A stretch of DNA of 12,872 bases. Origin: JBMNTU01 sp050945895. GTDB taxonomy: Bacteria; Bacillota; Clostridia; Christensenellales; Christensenellaceae. The translations under genes and the position numbers were made by a program. The stretch spans positions 1 through 12,872 of the forward strand of contig JBMNTU010000065.1 of the NCBI GenBank assembly GCA_050945895.1, read 5' to 3'. Positions 5,911 through 12,710 of the stretch are shown here, piece after piece (the first letter of the stretch is position 1; each line of letters opens with the position of its first letter). A model generated the notes under the pieces. That model was not told the origin of the DNA. It searched no databases and saw only the letters and a program-made list of their open reading frames with translations.

Positions 5911-6669
5911 ATGCACATTGCGATCGTGACCGGCGCTTCGTCCGGCATGGGCAAAGAATTTGTAAAGCAGCTGGATGACTGGAAATTTGACGAAATCTGG
6001 TGTGTCGCCCGCCGGGAAGACCGGCTTTTGGCACTGCAAAACGATGTAAATACCAAGCTTCGGCCAGTTGTTTTGGATCTTTCACAAAAAAGCAGCATAG
6101 ACGCAGTACGTAGCCTGCTCGAAACGGAAAAGCCTTCGCTCGGGCTGCTTGTGAATTGTGCGGGGTTTGCCAAATTCGGAAAATTCGCAGATATCCGCCC
6201 AGAGGATTCCTATGCAATGGTGGAGCTTAACATCAATGCGCTGATGGGTCTGTGTTATTGTGCGCTGCCCCATATGCCGCAGGGCGGGCGCATTATCAAC
6301 ATTGCGTCTACTGCAGCATTCCAGCCACTTCCCGACATGAACGTTTACGCCGCCTCCAAAGCGTTTGTGCTTAGCTTTTCGCGCGCGCTTGGCCGCGAAA
6401 TCGGCGATTTGGGCATTAGCGTTACTACTGTTTGCCCTGGATGGACCAAAACGGAATTCTTTGACGTGGGCAGGAAAAACGCCGACCAAAATGCCATCAC
6501 CGAACTCCCATTTATGTCAAAGCCTGAAAACGTTGTGCGGCATGCACTAAAGGCTGCACAAAAACGCAAAGACCTGGCTGTTTACGGGATATTCAACAAA
6601 TTCCACCTGTTTTTTGCAAGAATACTGCCCACAAACTCCATCATGACATTGTGGAACGCCATGCGGTAG
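5911..6669 (+). CDS. Short-chain dehydrogenase/reductase (SDR family)
   Basis: This 252-residue protein is a classical SDR oxidoreductase with a Rossmann fold. The nucleotide-binding motif TGASSGMG is at 7-14, and Arg34-Arg35 in CVARREDRL after the second strand suggests NADP(H) preference. VNCAG is at 81-85, and the catalytic set is Ser133, Tyr146 and Lys150 (YAASK), with Asn108 or Asn110 as the fourth residue. The substrate is unknown. The C-terminal 50 residues (a basic stretch, then FHLFFARILPTN) are more hydrophobic and may associate with a membrane or lid the active site. The ATG at 5911 is chosen because AAGGAG precedes it by 7 bases; the in-frame ATG at 5896 overlaps that site and lacks its own. 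It is divergent from yqeY and convergent with grpB, so it is probably monocistronic. Confidence 0.93.
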   Translation: MHIAIVTGASSGMGKEFVKQLDDWKFDEIWCVARREDRLLALQNDVNTKLRPVVLDLSQKSSIDAVRSLLETEKPSLGLLVNCAGFAKFGKFADIRPEDSYAMVELNINALMGLCYCALPHMPQGGRIINIASTAAFQPLPDMNVYAASKAFVLSFSRALGREIGDLGISVTTVCPGWTKTEFFDVGRKNADQNAITELPFMSKPENVVRHALKAAQKRKDLAVYGIFNKFHLFFARILPTNSIMTLWNAMR

Positions 6670-6670
6670 G

Positions 6671-7249
6671 CTACCATATATACTTTCCGGCATACAGCCG
6701 CCTGCCCTGCGCGGCGGCCTCGCGGATGAAATCTGTTTTTGCCGCCGTATACCCGTCCCGGTCGTGCCTGTATATCTCTTGCAGGCTCTTTTTGAGCGCG
6801 GCGTATTCACGCGCCGCATCCGAATGCTCCCGCAGATAATCCCTGAAATACAGCTCGTCCCAGTCACCGGCAAAACGCACATGCAAATGGCAGGGCTGCC
6901 CTTCGTACCCGTTTTCCGTATACCCCTTCAAAAACACCATGTGCGGCGGCGGGTTTTCCGGCTGGGGCAAATAAATATAGCCCGCTTGCTCCATCGCGTC
7001 TGCGAGCTTTTGCGTATGGGATTCTTCTCCAATTTCGATTAGGATATCGATTATATTTTTTGCGCACAGCCCGGGAACGCTCGTGCTTCCAATGTGGCTG
7101 ATGCGCAGGATGTTTTTTCCTATAAGCGCCCGGATACGCTCCTCTTCCTCCTCAAAGCAACGCGGCCATACAGCGTTGTATTCTTCCACTACAACGGGAA
7201 ATAGCTGCCACAGCTGCTGGTTTGTCATACTTTTGAGGTTGGTTTTCAT
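6671..7249 (-). CDS. GrpB family protein (nucleotidyltransferase-like fold)
   Basis: The 192-residue protein carries the GrpB hallmark HIGSTSVPGLCAKNIIDILI (52-71), whose Gly-Ser and Asp resemble a nucleotidyltransferase active site, and a later QPCHLHVRF segment. GrpB proteins occur alone or fused to dephospho-CoA kinase; their biochemical role is not firmly known. The ATG at 7249 overlaps the dacF stop as TAATG and has no SD of its own, so translation probably depends on reinitiation after dacF. An internal ATG at 7228 also lacks an SD. The stop is one base from the stop of the convergent SDR gene, and no terminator is visible. Confidence 0.9.
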   Translation of the reverse strand: MKTNLKSMTNQQLWQLFPVVVEEYNAVWPRCFEEEEERIRALIGKNILRISHIGSTSVPGLCAKNIIDILIEIGEESHTQKLADAMEQAGYIYLPQPENPPPHMVFLKGYTENGYEGQPCHLHVRFAGDWDELYFRDYLREHSDAAREYAALKKSLQEIYRHDRDGYTAAKTDFIREAAAQGRRLYAGKYIW

Positions 7250-8721
7250 TATCTGCGATAACGGCGGTTGCTGCTTCTGCGTGTGCGGTTCATGCGCCGC
7301 CTGCTGCGCATCCGGCGGCGGTGCAGGTTGACCATGCGGATAACAAGCAGTGCCGCTACGGCAGCTGCCGGGATAATAATGAAAAGATACCAGGGCACTC
7401 CCTCTTCCGCATCCGTTTTTTTCGTGTCCCCCGTACCGTTTTGTTCCTGCCCTTCGGCGCTTCCTTCTGCAGCCAAAACCTGCCTCGTTGCCACAAGCGG
7501 TACAGAAAACAGAGCTTCGCCATTGATCGTATAGGTTACTGTCCCCATCTCCTCATTTTCCGCAACCGGCGCTTCCAGCGGTTTTGTAATCTCTACGCTG
7601 CTTTCAATGGTAAGCGAGCCATCAGCCAGTGCAGCGGCCGTTTCGCTGTCTACTGCAACCGACTCCGGTATTTCCATATTGCTTGCCGTGCTTAGTGCAA
7701 GCATTCCCTGTGCTGCGTCGTCTTCCGCAAAATTGGACAGCTGCTCTTCCATTTGTACCGGCTGGATGTATTGGGAGATATCTACTTTTATATGCCGCGC
7801 GAAGCCGTATTCGAACAAATTGACGGCAAGCCGCCAGCGCTCGCGTGCTTTTTCGGTGTTGTCTCCATAGATAACGGCCACAAGCGCTACGCCGTCTTTT
7901 TCGGCAGAGGCGACAAGGCAGCCGTTCCAGCCGACATATTCTTCCTCCGGCCCAATGAGCATATTTTGCGTAAGGCCCGTTTTCATGCCTGTCGCATACT
8001 GGTAGCGCATATCCACGATTTCTTCGTCTTCCGCCCTGTTCGGCGGCGTATTCATAAGGTAGTTCGTATTTTGGAGCACGCGCTCCTCTGCTTTCAGGTT
8101 GGTGGGCTTAACCGTGTAGGACTGTGTTTTTACCGCTTCCAGTATTTCTTCGTGCTTGGATACCTCAAACGCCAGCTTAGCCATATCGGCCGCTGTGGAA
8201 TAATGCGTATCGTTTGCATATTCGGGCGCAAGGCCATGCGGGTTTACAAAGTTTGTGTTGTTCATGCCCAGCTCTTTTGCCCGTTCGTTCATACGCGCAA
8301 CAAACGCGTCTACACTGCCCGACACATGTACGGCAATTGCAGCTGCCGCATCGTTGCCCGACGGCAACAGCAGCCCATAGAATACGTCCTTTACGGGAAT
8401 CGTTTCGTTTTGGATGAGGTTCATGAGCGTGGACGTTTCCGCATTGAACGGATTCACTTCCTCTCCAACAGTCATTTCGCCCTCCAGCCCTTTTTCTTCC
8501 AACAGCAAAAGCGCCGTCATCAGCTTTGTTGTGCTTGCCGGGTAGATTTTTTCATCCGGGCTTTTCTGGTGTAGCATATCCCCTGTGTGCTGGTCGAACA
8601 ATATGTAGGATGTTGTTGTATATGGCGTGTCGTCAAAAGGCTCGTTCGCTGCAAAAGCCGTATTGCTGCCCAGCAACGCCAAAACCAGTATAATCAACAA
8701 AAATGCAATTCGCTTTTTCAA
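7249..8721 (-). CDS. dacF: D-alanyl-D-alanine carboxypeptidase, PBP5/DacF class (peptidase S11)
   Basis: This secreted, membrane-anchored penicillin-binding protein of 490 residues trims the terminal D-Ala from peptidoglycan stem peptides and so limits cross-linking. The signal peptide has a KKR start, hydrophobic 5-18 and a likely cut after TAFA (21-24). Active-site motifs are S63TTK66, S121GN123 and K247TG249. A C-terminal beta-domain is followed by a membrane segment (about 443-463) and a tail with 14 Arg in the last 23 residues, predicted to be cytoplasmic. The start is a TTG at 8721, with GGGG 8 bases upstream and a leader of about 30 bases from the predicted promoter. A TTG at 8739 (six residues longer) is possible but lacks an SD. 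No ATG is available in frame. The symbol is by class; the paralogue cannot be settled. Confidence 0.92.
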   Translation of the reverse strand: MKKRIAFLLIILVLALLGSNTAFAANEPFDDTPYTTTSYILFDQHTGDMLHQKSPDEKIYPASTTKLMTALLLLEEKGLEGEMTVGEEVNPFNAETSTLMNLIQNETIPVKDVFYGLLLPSGNDAAAAIAVHVSGSVDAFVARMNERAKELGMNNTNFVNPHGLAPEYANDTHYSTAADMAKLAFEVSKHEEILEAVKTQSYTVKPTNLKAEERVLQNTNYLMNTPPNRAEDEEIVDMRYQYATGMKTGLTQNMLIGPEEEYVGWNGCLVASAEKDGVALVAVIYGDNTEKARERWRLAVNLFEYGFARHIKVDISQYIQPVQMEEQLSNFAEDDAAQGMLALSTASNMEIPESVAVDSETAAALADGSLTIESSVEITKPLEAPVAENEEMGTVTYTINGEALFSVPLVATRQVLAAEGSAEGQEQNGTGDTKKTDAEEGVPWYLFIIIPAAAVAALLVIRMVNLHRRRMRSRRRMNRTRRSSNRRYRR

Positions 8722-8756
8722 ACCTTGTACCCCAATCAAACAAAAAGTCAGTGTAC

Positions 8757-8785
8757 ATTATATAATAAAAAGGAGCAATTGTATA
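8757..8785 (-). promoter_or_regulatory. Promoter of dacF-grpB
   Basis: A perfect -10 TATAAT (8762-8757) lies 17 bases from a -35 of TATACA (8785-8780), which matches the consensus at four of six positions. Transcription would start near 8750, about 30 bases before the chosen dacF start. Confidence 0.55.
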
Positions 8786-8814
8786 TGCTATTTACTTTTT
8801 GTTCATATTCCAAG

Positions 8815-8843
8815 ATAATAAAAGCGCCCACAAGCGCTTTTTT
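8815..8843 (-). terminator. Terminator of the nth-obg-yhbY-nadD-yqeK-rsfS operon
   Basis: A 7-bp stem, AAAGCGC (8821-8827) with GCGCTTT (8834-8840), has a 6-base loop. It is flanked by A-runs and T-runs on both sides. It lies about 12 bases past the rsfS stop and upstream of the dacF promoter, separating the two minus-strand units. The symmetry allows bidirectional action. Confidence 0.85.
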
Positions 8844-8852
8844 GTATCTTTT

Positions 8853-9242
8853 TCAATTTGCTTTTCCCGTTTCCGGATTTTTATCGGCATATTCAAAGAA
8901 GTTATCGTCCACCTTCCACAGCCGCTCCAGTTGATAAAATTCCCGTTCTTCTTTGTGAAAAATATGCACCAGCACCTCGCCGTAGTCCAGCACGATCCAC
9001 CGGCCCTCGCGCATCCCTTCTATGCGGGTTGGGCGCTCTTCCTGCTCTTGCGCCATTTTATGCTCCACCTCTTCGGCAAGCGTTTGCGCATGTGTATTTG
9101 ACGTGGCCCCCGCAACCACAAAATAGTCTGATATAATTGTAAGATCCTCTACTTTTAGTATAATGATATCCTGCGCTTTTTTGCTGTCCAGTATGTCTGC
9201 AATGTGTAGCGCCTTGTTGGAAATTTCCTCTTTTTTGATCAT
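8853..9242 (-). CDS. rsfS: Ribosomal silencing factor RsfS (Iojap/YbeB)
   Basis: RsfS binds ribosomal protein uL14 on the 50S subunit and prevents joining to 30S, lowering translation under nutrient limitation. The 129-residue protein has the typical SDYFVVAGATSNTHAQ segment and GRWIVLDYGEVLVHIF followed by EEREFYQLERLW. The length fits the family (about 105-130). The ATG at 9242 overlaps the yqeK stop as ATGA and has a GGGGAGG site 4 bases upstream, inside the end of yqeK. It is the last gene of the operon, with a terminator just after it. The yqeK-rsfS pairing is conserved in Bacillota. Confidence 0.96.
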   Translation of the reverse strand: MIKKEEISNKALHIADILDSKKAQDIIILKVEDLTIISDYFVVAGATSNTHAQTLAEEVEHKMAQEQEERPTRIEGMREGRWIVLDYGEVLVHIFHKEEREFYQLERLWKVDDNFFEYADKNPETGKAN

Positions 9243-9811
9243 ATATCCTCCCCAAAGTATTTTTTTCTGTAAAAATTATACGCCTTTACCGAATCAATTT
9301 CAATGAGGATTTTTCGCTGGAGCAGGTCTTCTAGGGTGAGCTCCAGTCCATACAGCACAGCTTTGTCGATATCCTCATCTGCCAGCCGGCGCAGCTTGCC
9401 TACCTCTTCAAAATCGCGCATCGGCTCGATATAGTCTGCCATGTAAATAATTTTTTCGAGCATTGTCATGTTTTCGCGGCCGGTTGTATGGTAGCGCACC
9501 GCCTCCAGTATTTCCGGATCGCAAATGATTCCGTTCTCTTCTAAAAAGGCTGCTCCTGTTGGCCCGTGCAGCGTTTTTACCGACAGAGACCGTATATTGT
9601 ATTTCTCTGCAAGCGCCTCGTTATCCATATGCTTTGTGATATCGTGCATCAGGCCTGCAACGCGCGCTTTTTCTACATCTGCTCCATACTTTTCGGCAAG
9701 CTCTACCGCCGTTTGCTCCGCCATCAGCGAATGCTCGAGGCGCGTGCCGCTAAGATATTGCCGAAGAATCGCCTCCAGCTCATCCCTCGTTTTTGTACAG
9801 TCCGTTTTCAA
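9239..9811 (-). CDS. yqeK: YqeK family HD hydrolase (diadenosine tetraphosphatase type)
   Basis: YqeK enzymes are HD-domain hydrolases that cleave symmetrical dinucleoside tetraphosphates such as Ap4A to ADP, clearing alarmone-like by-products. The 190-residue protein shows the metal-binding set His27 (RLEHS), His56-Asp57 (GLMHDITK), His82 (LHGPTGA), His108 (VRYHTTG) and Asp126 (YMADYIEP). The start is TTG at 9811, with AAAGGAG 7 bases upstream, overlapping the end of nadD by 32 bases in another frame. No in-frame ATG lies near the N-terminus. The 3' end overlaps rsfS by four bases, so the three genes are tightly coupled. Confidence 0.95.
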   Translation of the reverse strand: MKTDCTKTRDELEAILRQYLSGTRLEHSLMAEQTAVELAEKYGADVEKARVAGLMHDITKHMDNEALAEKYNIRSLSVKTLHGPTGAAFLEENGIICDPEILEAVRYHTTGRENMTMLEKIIYMADYIEPMRDFEEVGKLRRLADEDIDKAVLYGLELTLEDLLQRKILIEIDSVKAYNFYRKKYFGEDI

Positions 9812-10448
9812 TAATATACTCCTTTACCACCCTCGGTAGCATATGGTCTACCGGGAGATCCTTCTCTAGCCTTTCCCGCACTTCGGACGAGCTGACCGCC
9901 ATACCCCTTACAGACGACACCTCGATACGTGCTCCATACTCCTCATGCAGCTTTGCCGCCTGCGCAGAGAGTTTTAGGTCTTCGTACCGGTAGCGCGGCA
10001 CACAAATAAAATTCGTTAGCCTGCAAACCGCCGCAAAATCCTTCCAGGAGGGAAGCTCGAACAGTGTATCGGAACCGATAACAAAATAAAAATCCGTATC
10101 CGTACACGTTTTATGAAGTTCCCGGAGCGTATCGACCGTATATGTGTACCCAATGCGTTTGACTTCGATATCGCTTACCTCGAGCGCAGGGTATTCGCGC
10201 ACGGCAAGCGCCGTCATCTGGAGCCGCGCATACTTGGACGCCATCTGCTCGTCTAGCTTATGCGGCGGGCTGCCGCAGGGAATAAGCACCATCCTTAAAA
10301 GATCGAACTCATCTTTGATGCGCAGTGCCATATCGATATGCCCGTTGTGCACCGGGTTGAATGTTCCGCCGAAAACGCCGTACTTTTTTCGCGGGTAATC
10401 CAGGCGTACATCGTCTTCCGAAAGCACTCTTTTAAAAAGCTCCATCAT
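9780..10448 (-). CDS. nadD: Nicotinate-nucleotide adenylyltransferase
   Basis: NadD adenylates nicotinate mononucleotide with ATP to deamido-NAD, the penultimate step of NAD synthesis. The protein has the nucleotidyltransferase signature GGTFNPVHNGH (27-37), the FVIGSDTLFELPSWKD stretch, and the C-terminal SSSEVR motif that corresponds to ISSTxIR. At 222 residues it is about 20 longer than usual because some 20 residues (MMELFKRVLSEDDVRLDYPR) precede the first strand. The ATG at 10448 is 7 bases after the yhbY stop and lacks a strong SD; a second ATG follows directly, and a GTG at residue 8 is another option. The start is therefore less sure than the gene. Confidence 0.94.
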   Translation of the reverse strand: MMELFKRVLSEDDVRLDYPRKKYGVFGGTFNPVHNGHIDMALRIKDEFDLLRMVLIPCGSPPHKLDEQMASKYARLQMTALAVREYPALEVSDIEVKRIGYTYTVDTLRELHKTCTDTDFYFVIGSDTLFELPSWKDFAAVCRLTNFICVPRYRYEDLKLSAQAAKLHEEYGARIEVSSVRGMAVSSSEVRERLEKDLPVDHMLPRVVKEYIIENGLYKNEG

Positions 10449-10455
10449 ATTACCA

Positions 10456-10743
10456 TCATAGTTCTATCGTTTTTTTTGTTTCCGATTGGCGGTACAGCAC
10501 AAATTTCCTGCCCAAAACGGACACGCCGTCCGCGCCAGTCTGTTCGGCCAGCAGGTTGCACGCTTCCTTAGCGGATAGCGGCGCATTTTGCTGCACAGAG
10601 CCTTTGATAAGTTCCCGCGCTTCCAGCGCTTCTTCCGTCTGCTTTATAATGTTTTCCGTTATGCCATCTTTTCCCACATGCACGATCGCATCCATATGCT
10701 GGGCCATGCCGCGCAGCTTTGCGCGCTGTTTACTGTTTAGCAA
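10456..10743 (-). CDS. yhbY: YhbY/CRM-domain RNA-binding protein, 50S assembly factor
   Basis: The 95-residue, single CRM-domain protein associates with pre-50S ribosomal particles in the family's studied members. Typical features are LNSKQRAKLRG at the start, the GxxG-type loop HVGKDGIT, ARELIKGSV in the middle and the closing VLGRKFVLYRQS. The start is a TTG at 10743 with AAAGGAG 7 bases upstream, giving the usual family length (about 97). The longer frame to 10800 starts with TTG inside obg and has no SD, and the ATG at 10773 also lacks one. The gene starts 40 bases after the obg stop. Confidence 0.92.
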   Translation of the reverse strand: MLNSKQRAKLRGMAQHMDAIVHVGKDGITENIIKQTEEALEARELIKGSVQQNAPLSAKEACNLLAEQTGADGVSVLGRKFVLYRQSETKKTIEL

Positions 10744-10783
10744 ATGTGTTCTCCTTTGTCTATTACCTGACATTATGGACAGC

Positions 10784-12052
10784 CTAGTCCACAAAGTCAA
10801 ACTCTTCCCCGTTCAGCCGCACCGTATCGCCATCCTGCGCGCCGTTTTCCTTGAGAAGCTTGATGATGCCCATATCCTTTAAAAGCTTGTGGAAATGCCG
10901 CATCGAATCGGGGTCGCGCGGGTCTATACGCGCATAGATATCGTCAATCAGCGTACCGTTTATTTCGAGCACGCCGTCTTCTCCGTGCGAAACATCTGCC
11001 GTGCGGACGTCGTTTTGCCTGTCCCAGTCCTCCACGACGCCCTCTTCGGCAATCCCTTCCTCTTCGGGCAGCGTTTTTAAAATATTTGCCATTTCGTATT
11101 TGATTTTGTCTACGCCCATTTGTGTCGCCGCAGAAATCAGGAAAACCGTTTTATCCGGATGCGCCTTTGCAAAGCGTTTATGGTTTTCTGCCGCGTCCGG
11201 CAGGTCTGCTTTATTCAGCAGAACGATTTCCGGCCGCTCTGCCAGCGTTTTCGAATAGCTGTAGAGTTCCTTTCGGATCGTATCGTAATCGGCAAGCGGG
11301 TCGCGCCCTTCCGACCCCGAGATATCCACCACATGTGCGATCATCCGCGTCCGTTCGATATGCCGCAAAAACGCATGCCCCAGCCCCGCTCCGCCGGACG
11401 CCCCCTCGATAAGCCCGGGGATATCTGCGATAATAAAGCTGTAGTCGTCCATTTTTACCACGCCAAGGTTGGGCGCAAGCGTCGTAAAATGGTAGTTTTC
11501 AATTTTGGGCCGCGCAGACGTCATGGACGCAAGCAGCGTGGATTTTCCTACATTTGGGAAGCCCACAAGCCCCACGTCTGCGATGGACTTGAGCTCCAGG
11601 ATAACGCCGTGCTCCAGCACCTTTTTGCCTGGTGTGGAAAAGCGCGGCGTCTGCCGCACCGAATTGGCAAAGCGCGCATTGCCCTGCCCGCCTTTGCCGC
11701 CCTTTAAAACCAGGTATTGTTTTTCTTCACGGATGTCCGCGACGATACGTTTTGTTTCTTCGTCGATGACCACCGTTCCCTGCGGCACTTTAATTTGCAG
11801 GTCTTCACCCGTTTTGCCGCGCATATTTTTCTTTTTTCCGTTTTCGCCATTATCGGCGCGGAATTTTTTATGGTACCGGAAATCCATCAGCGTGCGCATA
11901 TTCCGGTCGGCAACAAAATACACATTGCCGCCGTCGCCGCCGTCACCGCCGTCTGGCCCGCCCGCGTTCACATACTTTTCCCTGCGGAACGAAACCGCGC
12001 CATTGCCGCCGTCGCCGGCTTTGATTTTTATTTTTACTTTATCTACTATCAT
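10784..12052 (-). CDS. obg: GTPase Obg, ribosome assembly and stress
   Basis: Obg is an essential GTPase that binds the 50S subunit late in assembly and links ribosome status to stress and, in Bacillus, sporulation control. The 422-residue protein has the Gly-rich Obg fold (1-158, with GGPDGGDGGDGGNVYF), the G domain with G1 GFPNVGKST (164-172), G3 DIPGLIEG (210-217), G4 NKAD (280-283) and G5 SAA (307-309), and a C-terminal OCT domain (about 350-422). The start MIVDKVKI matches the family; the upstream 60 residues of open frame are overlap with nth. The ATG at 12052 lies 14 bases inside the end of nth and has only a distant GGAG, so translation is probably coupled to nth. Confidence 0.97.
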   Translation of the reverse strand: MIVDKVKIKIKAGDGGNGAVSFRREKYVNAGGPDGGDGGDGGNVYFVADRNMRTLMDFRYHKKFRADNGENGKKKNMRGKTGEDLQIKVPQGTVVIDEETKRIVADIREEKQYLVLKGGKGGQGNARFANSVRQTPRFSTPGKKVLEHGVILELKSIADVGLVGFPNVGKSTLLASMTSARPKIENYHFTTLAPNLGVVKMDDYSFIIADIPGLIEGASGGAGLGHAFLRHIERTRMIAHVVDISGSEGRDPLADYDTIRKELYSYSKTLAERPEIVLLNKADLPDAAENHKRFAKAHPDKTVFLISAATQMGVDKIKYEMANILKTLPEEEGIAEEGVVEDWDRQNDVRTADVSHGEDGVLEINGTLIDDIYARIDPRDPDSMRHFHKLLKDMGIIKLLKENGAQDGDTVRLNGEEFDFVD

Positions 12053-12677
12053 TCTTTTTTTTATACTCCGGGCAAATATCCACCAGCACACAGCTTTCGC
12101 ACAATGGCTTTTGGGCCTTGCACACGCGCCTGCCATGCCAGATAAGCCAATGGTGCGCGTTTGACCAATCTTCCTTTGGAATAATTGCGGTCGCCTGTTT
12201 TTCCACGATGTCCGGGTTGTCCGAGCGGGCAAAACCCAAACGGTTTGTCACGCGCTTTACATGCGTATCTACCGCAAACGCCGGTTTGCCAAACGCAAAC
12301 GCCAGCACAACATTGGCGGTTTTCCGGCCTACGCCCGCAAGCGTTGTCAGCTCTTCCATCGTGTCTGGCACGTTGCCGCCGTATTCTTCCATAATACGCT
12401 GTGCGCACGCAATGATATTTTTGGCTTTGTTTTTGTATAGCCCGCAGGTTTTTATATAGCCCTCCACTTCGGAAAGATTTGCCCGCGCCAGCTCCTTTGC
12501 CGTGGGGTATTTTTTAAACAGCTCTTTCGTTACGATATTTACACGCACGTCCGTGCACTGCGCCGCTAAAATAGTCGCTATTACCAATTCGTATGGGTTA
12601 TGGTAGGTAAGGCCGGACACTTCGTTTCCGTATTCTTTTTTCAGCCGCGCAAGGATTTCCTTTTGCTGCGCTGTCAT
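12039..12677 (-). CDS. nth: Endonuclease III, base-excision repair DNA glycosylase/AP lyase
   Basis: Nth removes oxidised pyrimidines and cuts the abasic site. The 212-residue protein matches E. coli Nth (211) almost residue for residue. The helix-hairpin-helix LAGVGRKTANVVL carries the catalytic Lys119, Asp137 lies in AVDTHVKRV, and the iron-sulfur cluster cysteines are 186, 193, 196 and 202 (C-x6-C-x2-C-x5-C). An ATG at 12695 (six residues longer) falls on the predicted transcription start, so it would be leaderless. The ATG at 12677 has GGGAG just upstream (a short 3-base gap) and gives the family length. It is the first gene of the operon, overlapping obg by 14 bases. Confidence 0.95.
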   Translation of the reverse strand: MTAQQKEILARLKKEYGNEVSGLTYHNPYELVIATILAAQCTDVRVNIVTKELFKKYPTAKELARANLSEVEGYIKTCGLYKNKAKNIIACAQRIMEEYGGNVPDTMEELTTLAGVGRKTANVVLAFAFGKPAFAVDTHVKRVTNRLGFARSDNPDIVEKQATAIIPKEDWSNAHHWLIWHGRRVCKAQKPLCESCVLVDICPEYKKKNDSR

Positions 12678-12701
12678 TTTCTCCCGCTTTGTCATGTTTT
12701 T

Positions 12702-12710
12702 ATTATACCA
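12702..12710 (-). promoter_or_regulatory. Extended -10 promoter of the nth-obg operon
   Basis: On the minus strand TGG followed by a perfect TATAAT (12707-12702) forms an extended -10 element. No good -35 is seen at 16-18 bases. Transcription would start near 12695, leaving about 18 bases before the chosen nth start. Confidence 0.6.

Noticed and set aside
7753..8574. 273-codon plus-strand frame inside the carboxypeptidase gene
   Set aside because: It is the antisense frame of a well-supported S11 enzyme, has no SD, and its composition (Cys, Phe, Arg rich) is that of a shadow.
11930..12030. GCC-rich repeats (gccgccgtc) near the obg start as a simple repeat or array
   Set aside because: They encode the glycine-rich GDGGDGG segments of the Obg fold and are explained by the protein.
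12053..12232. Sixty-residue N-terminal extension of Obg
   Set aside because: It is the open frame overlapping nth; the Obg fold begins at MIVDK and the extension resembles nothing.
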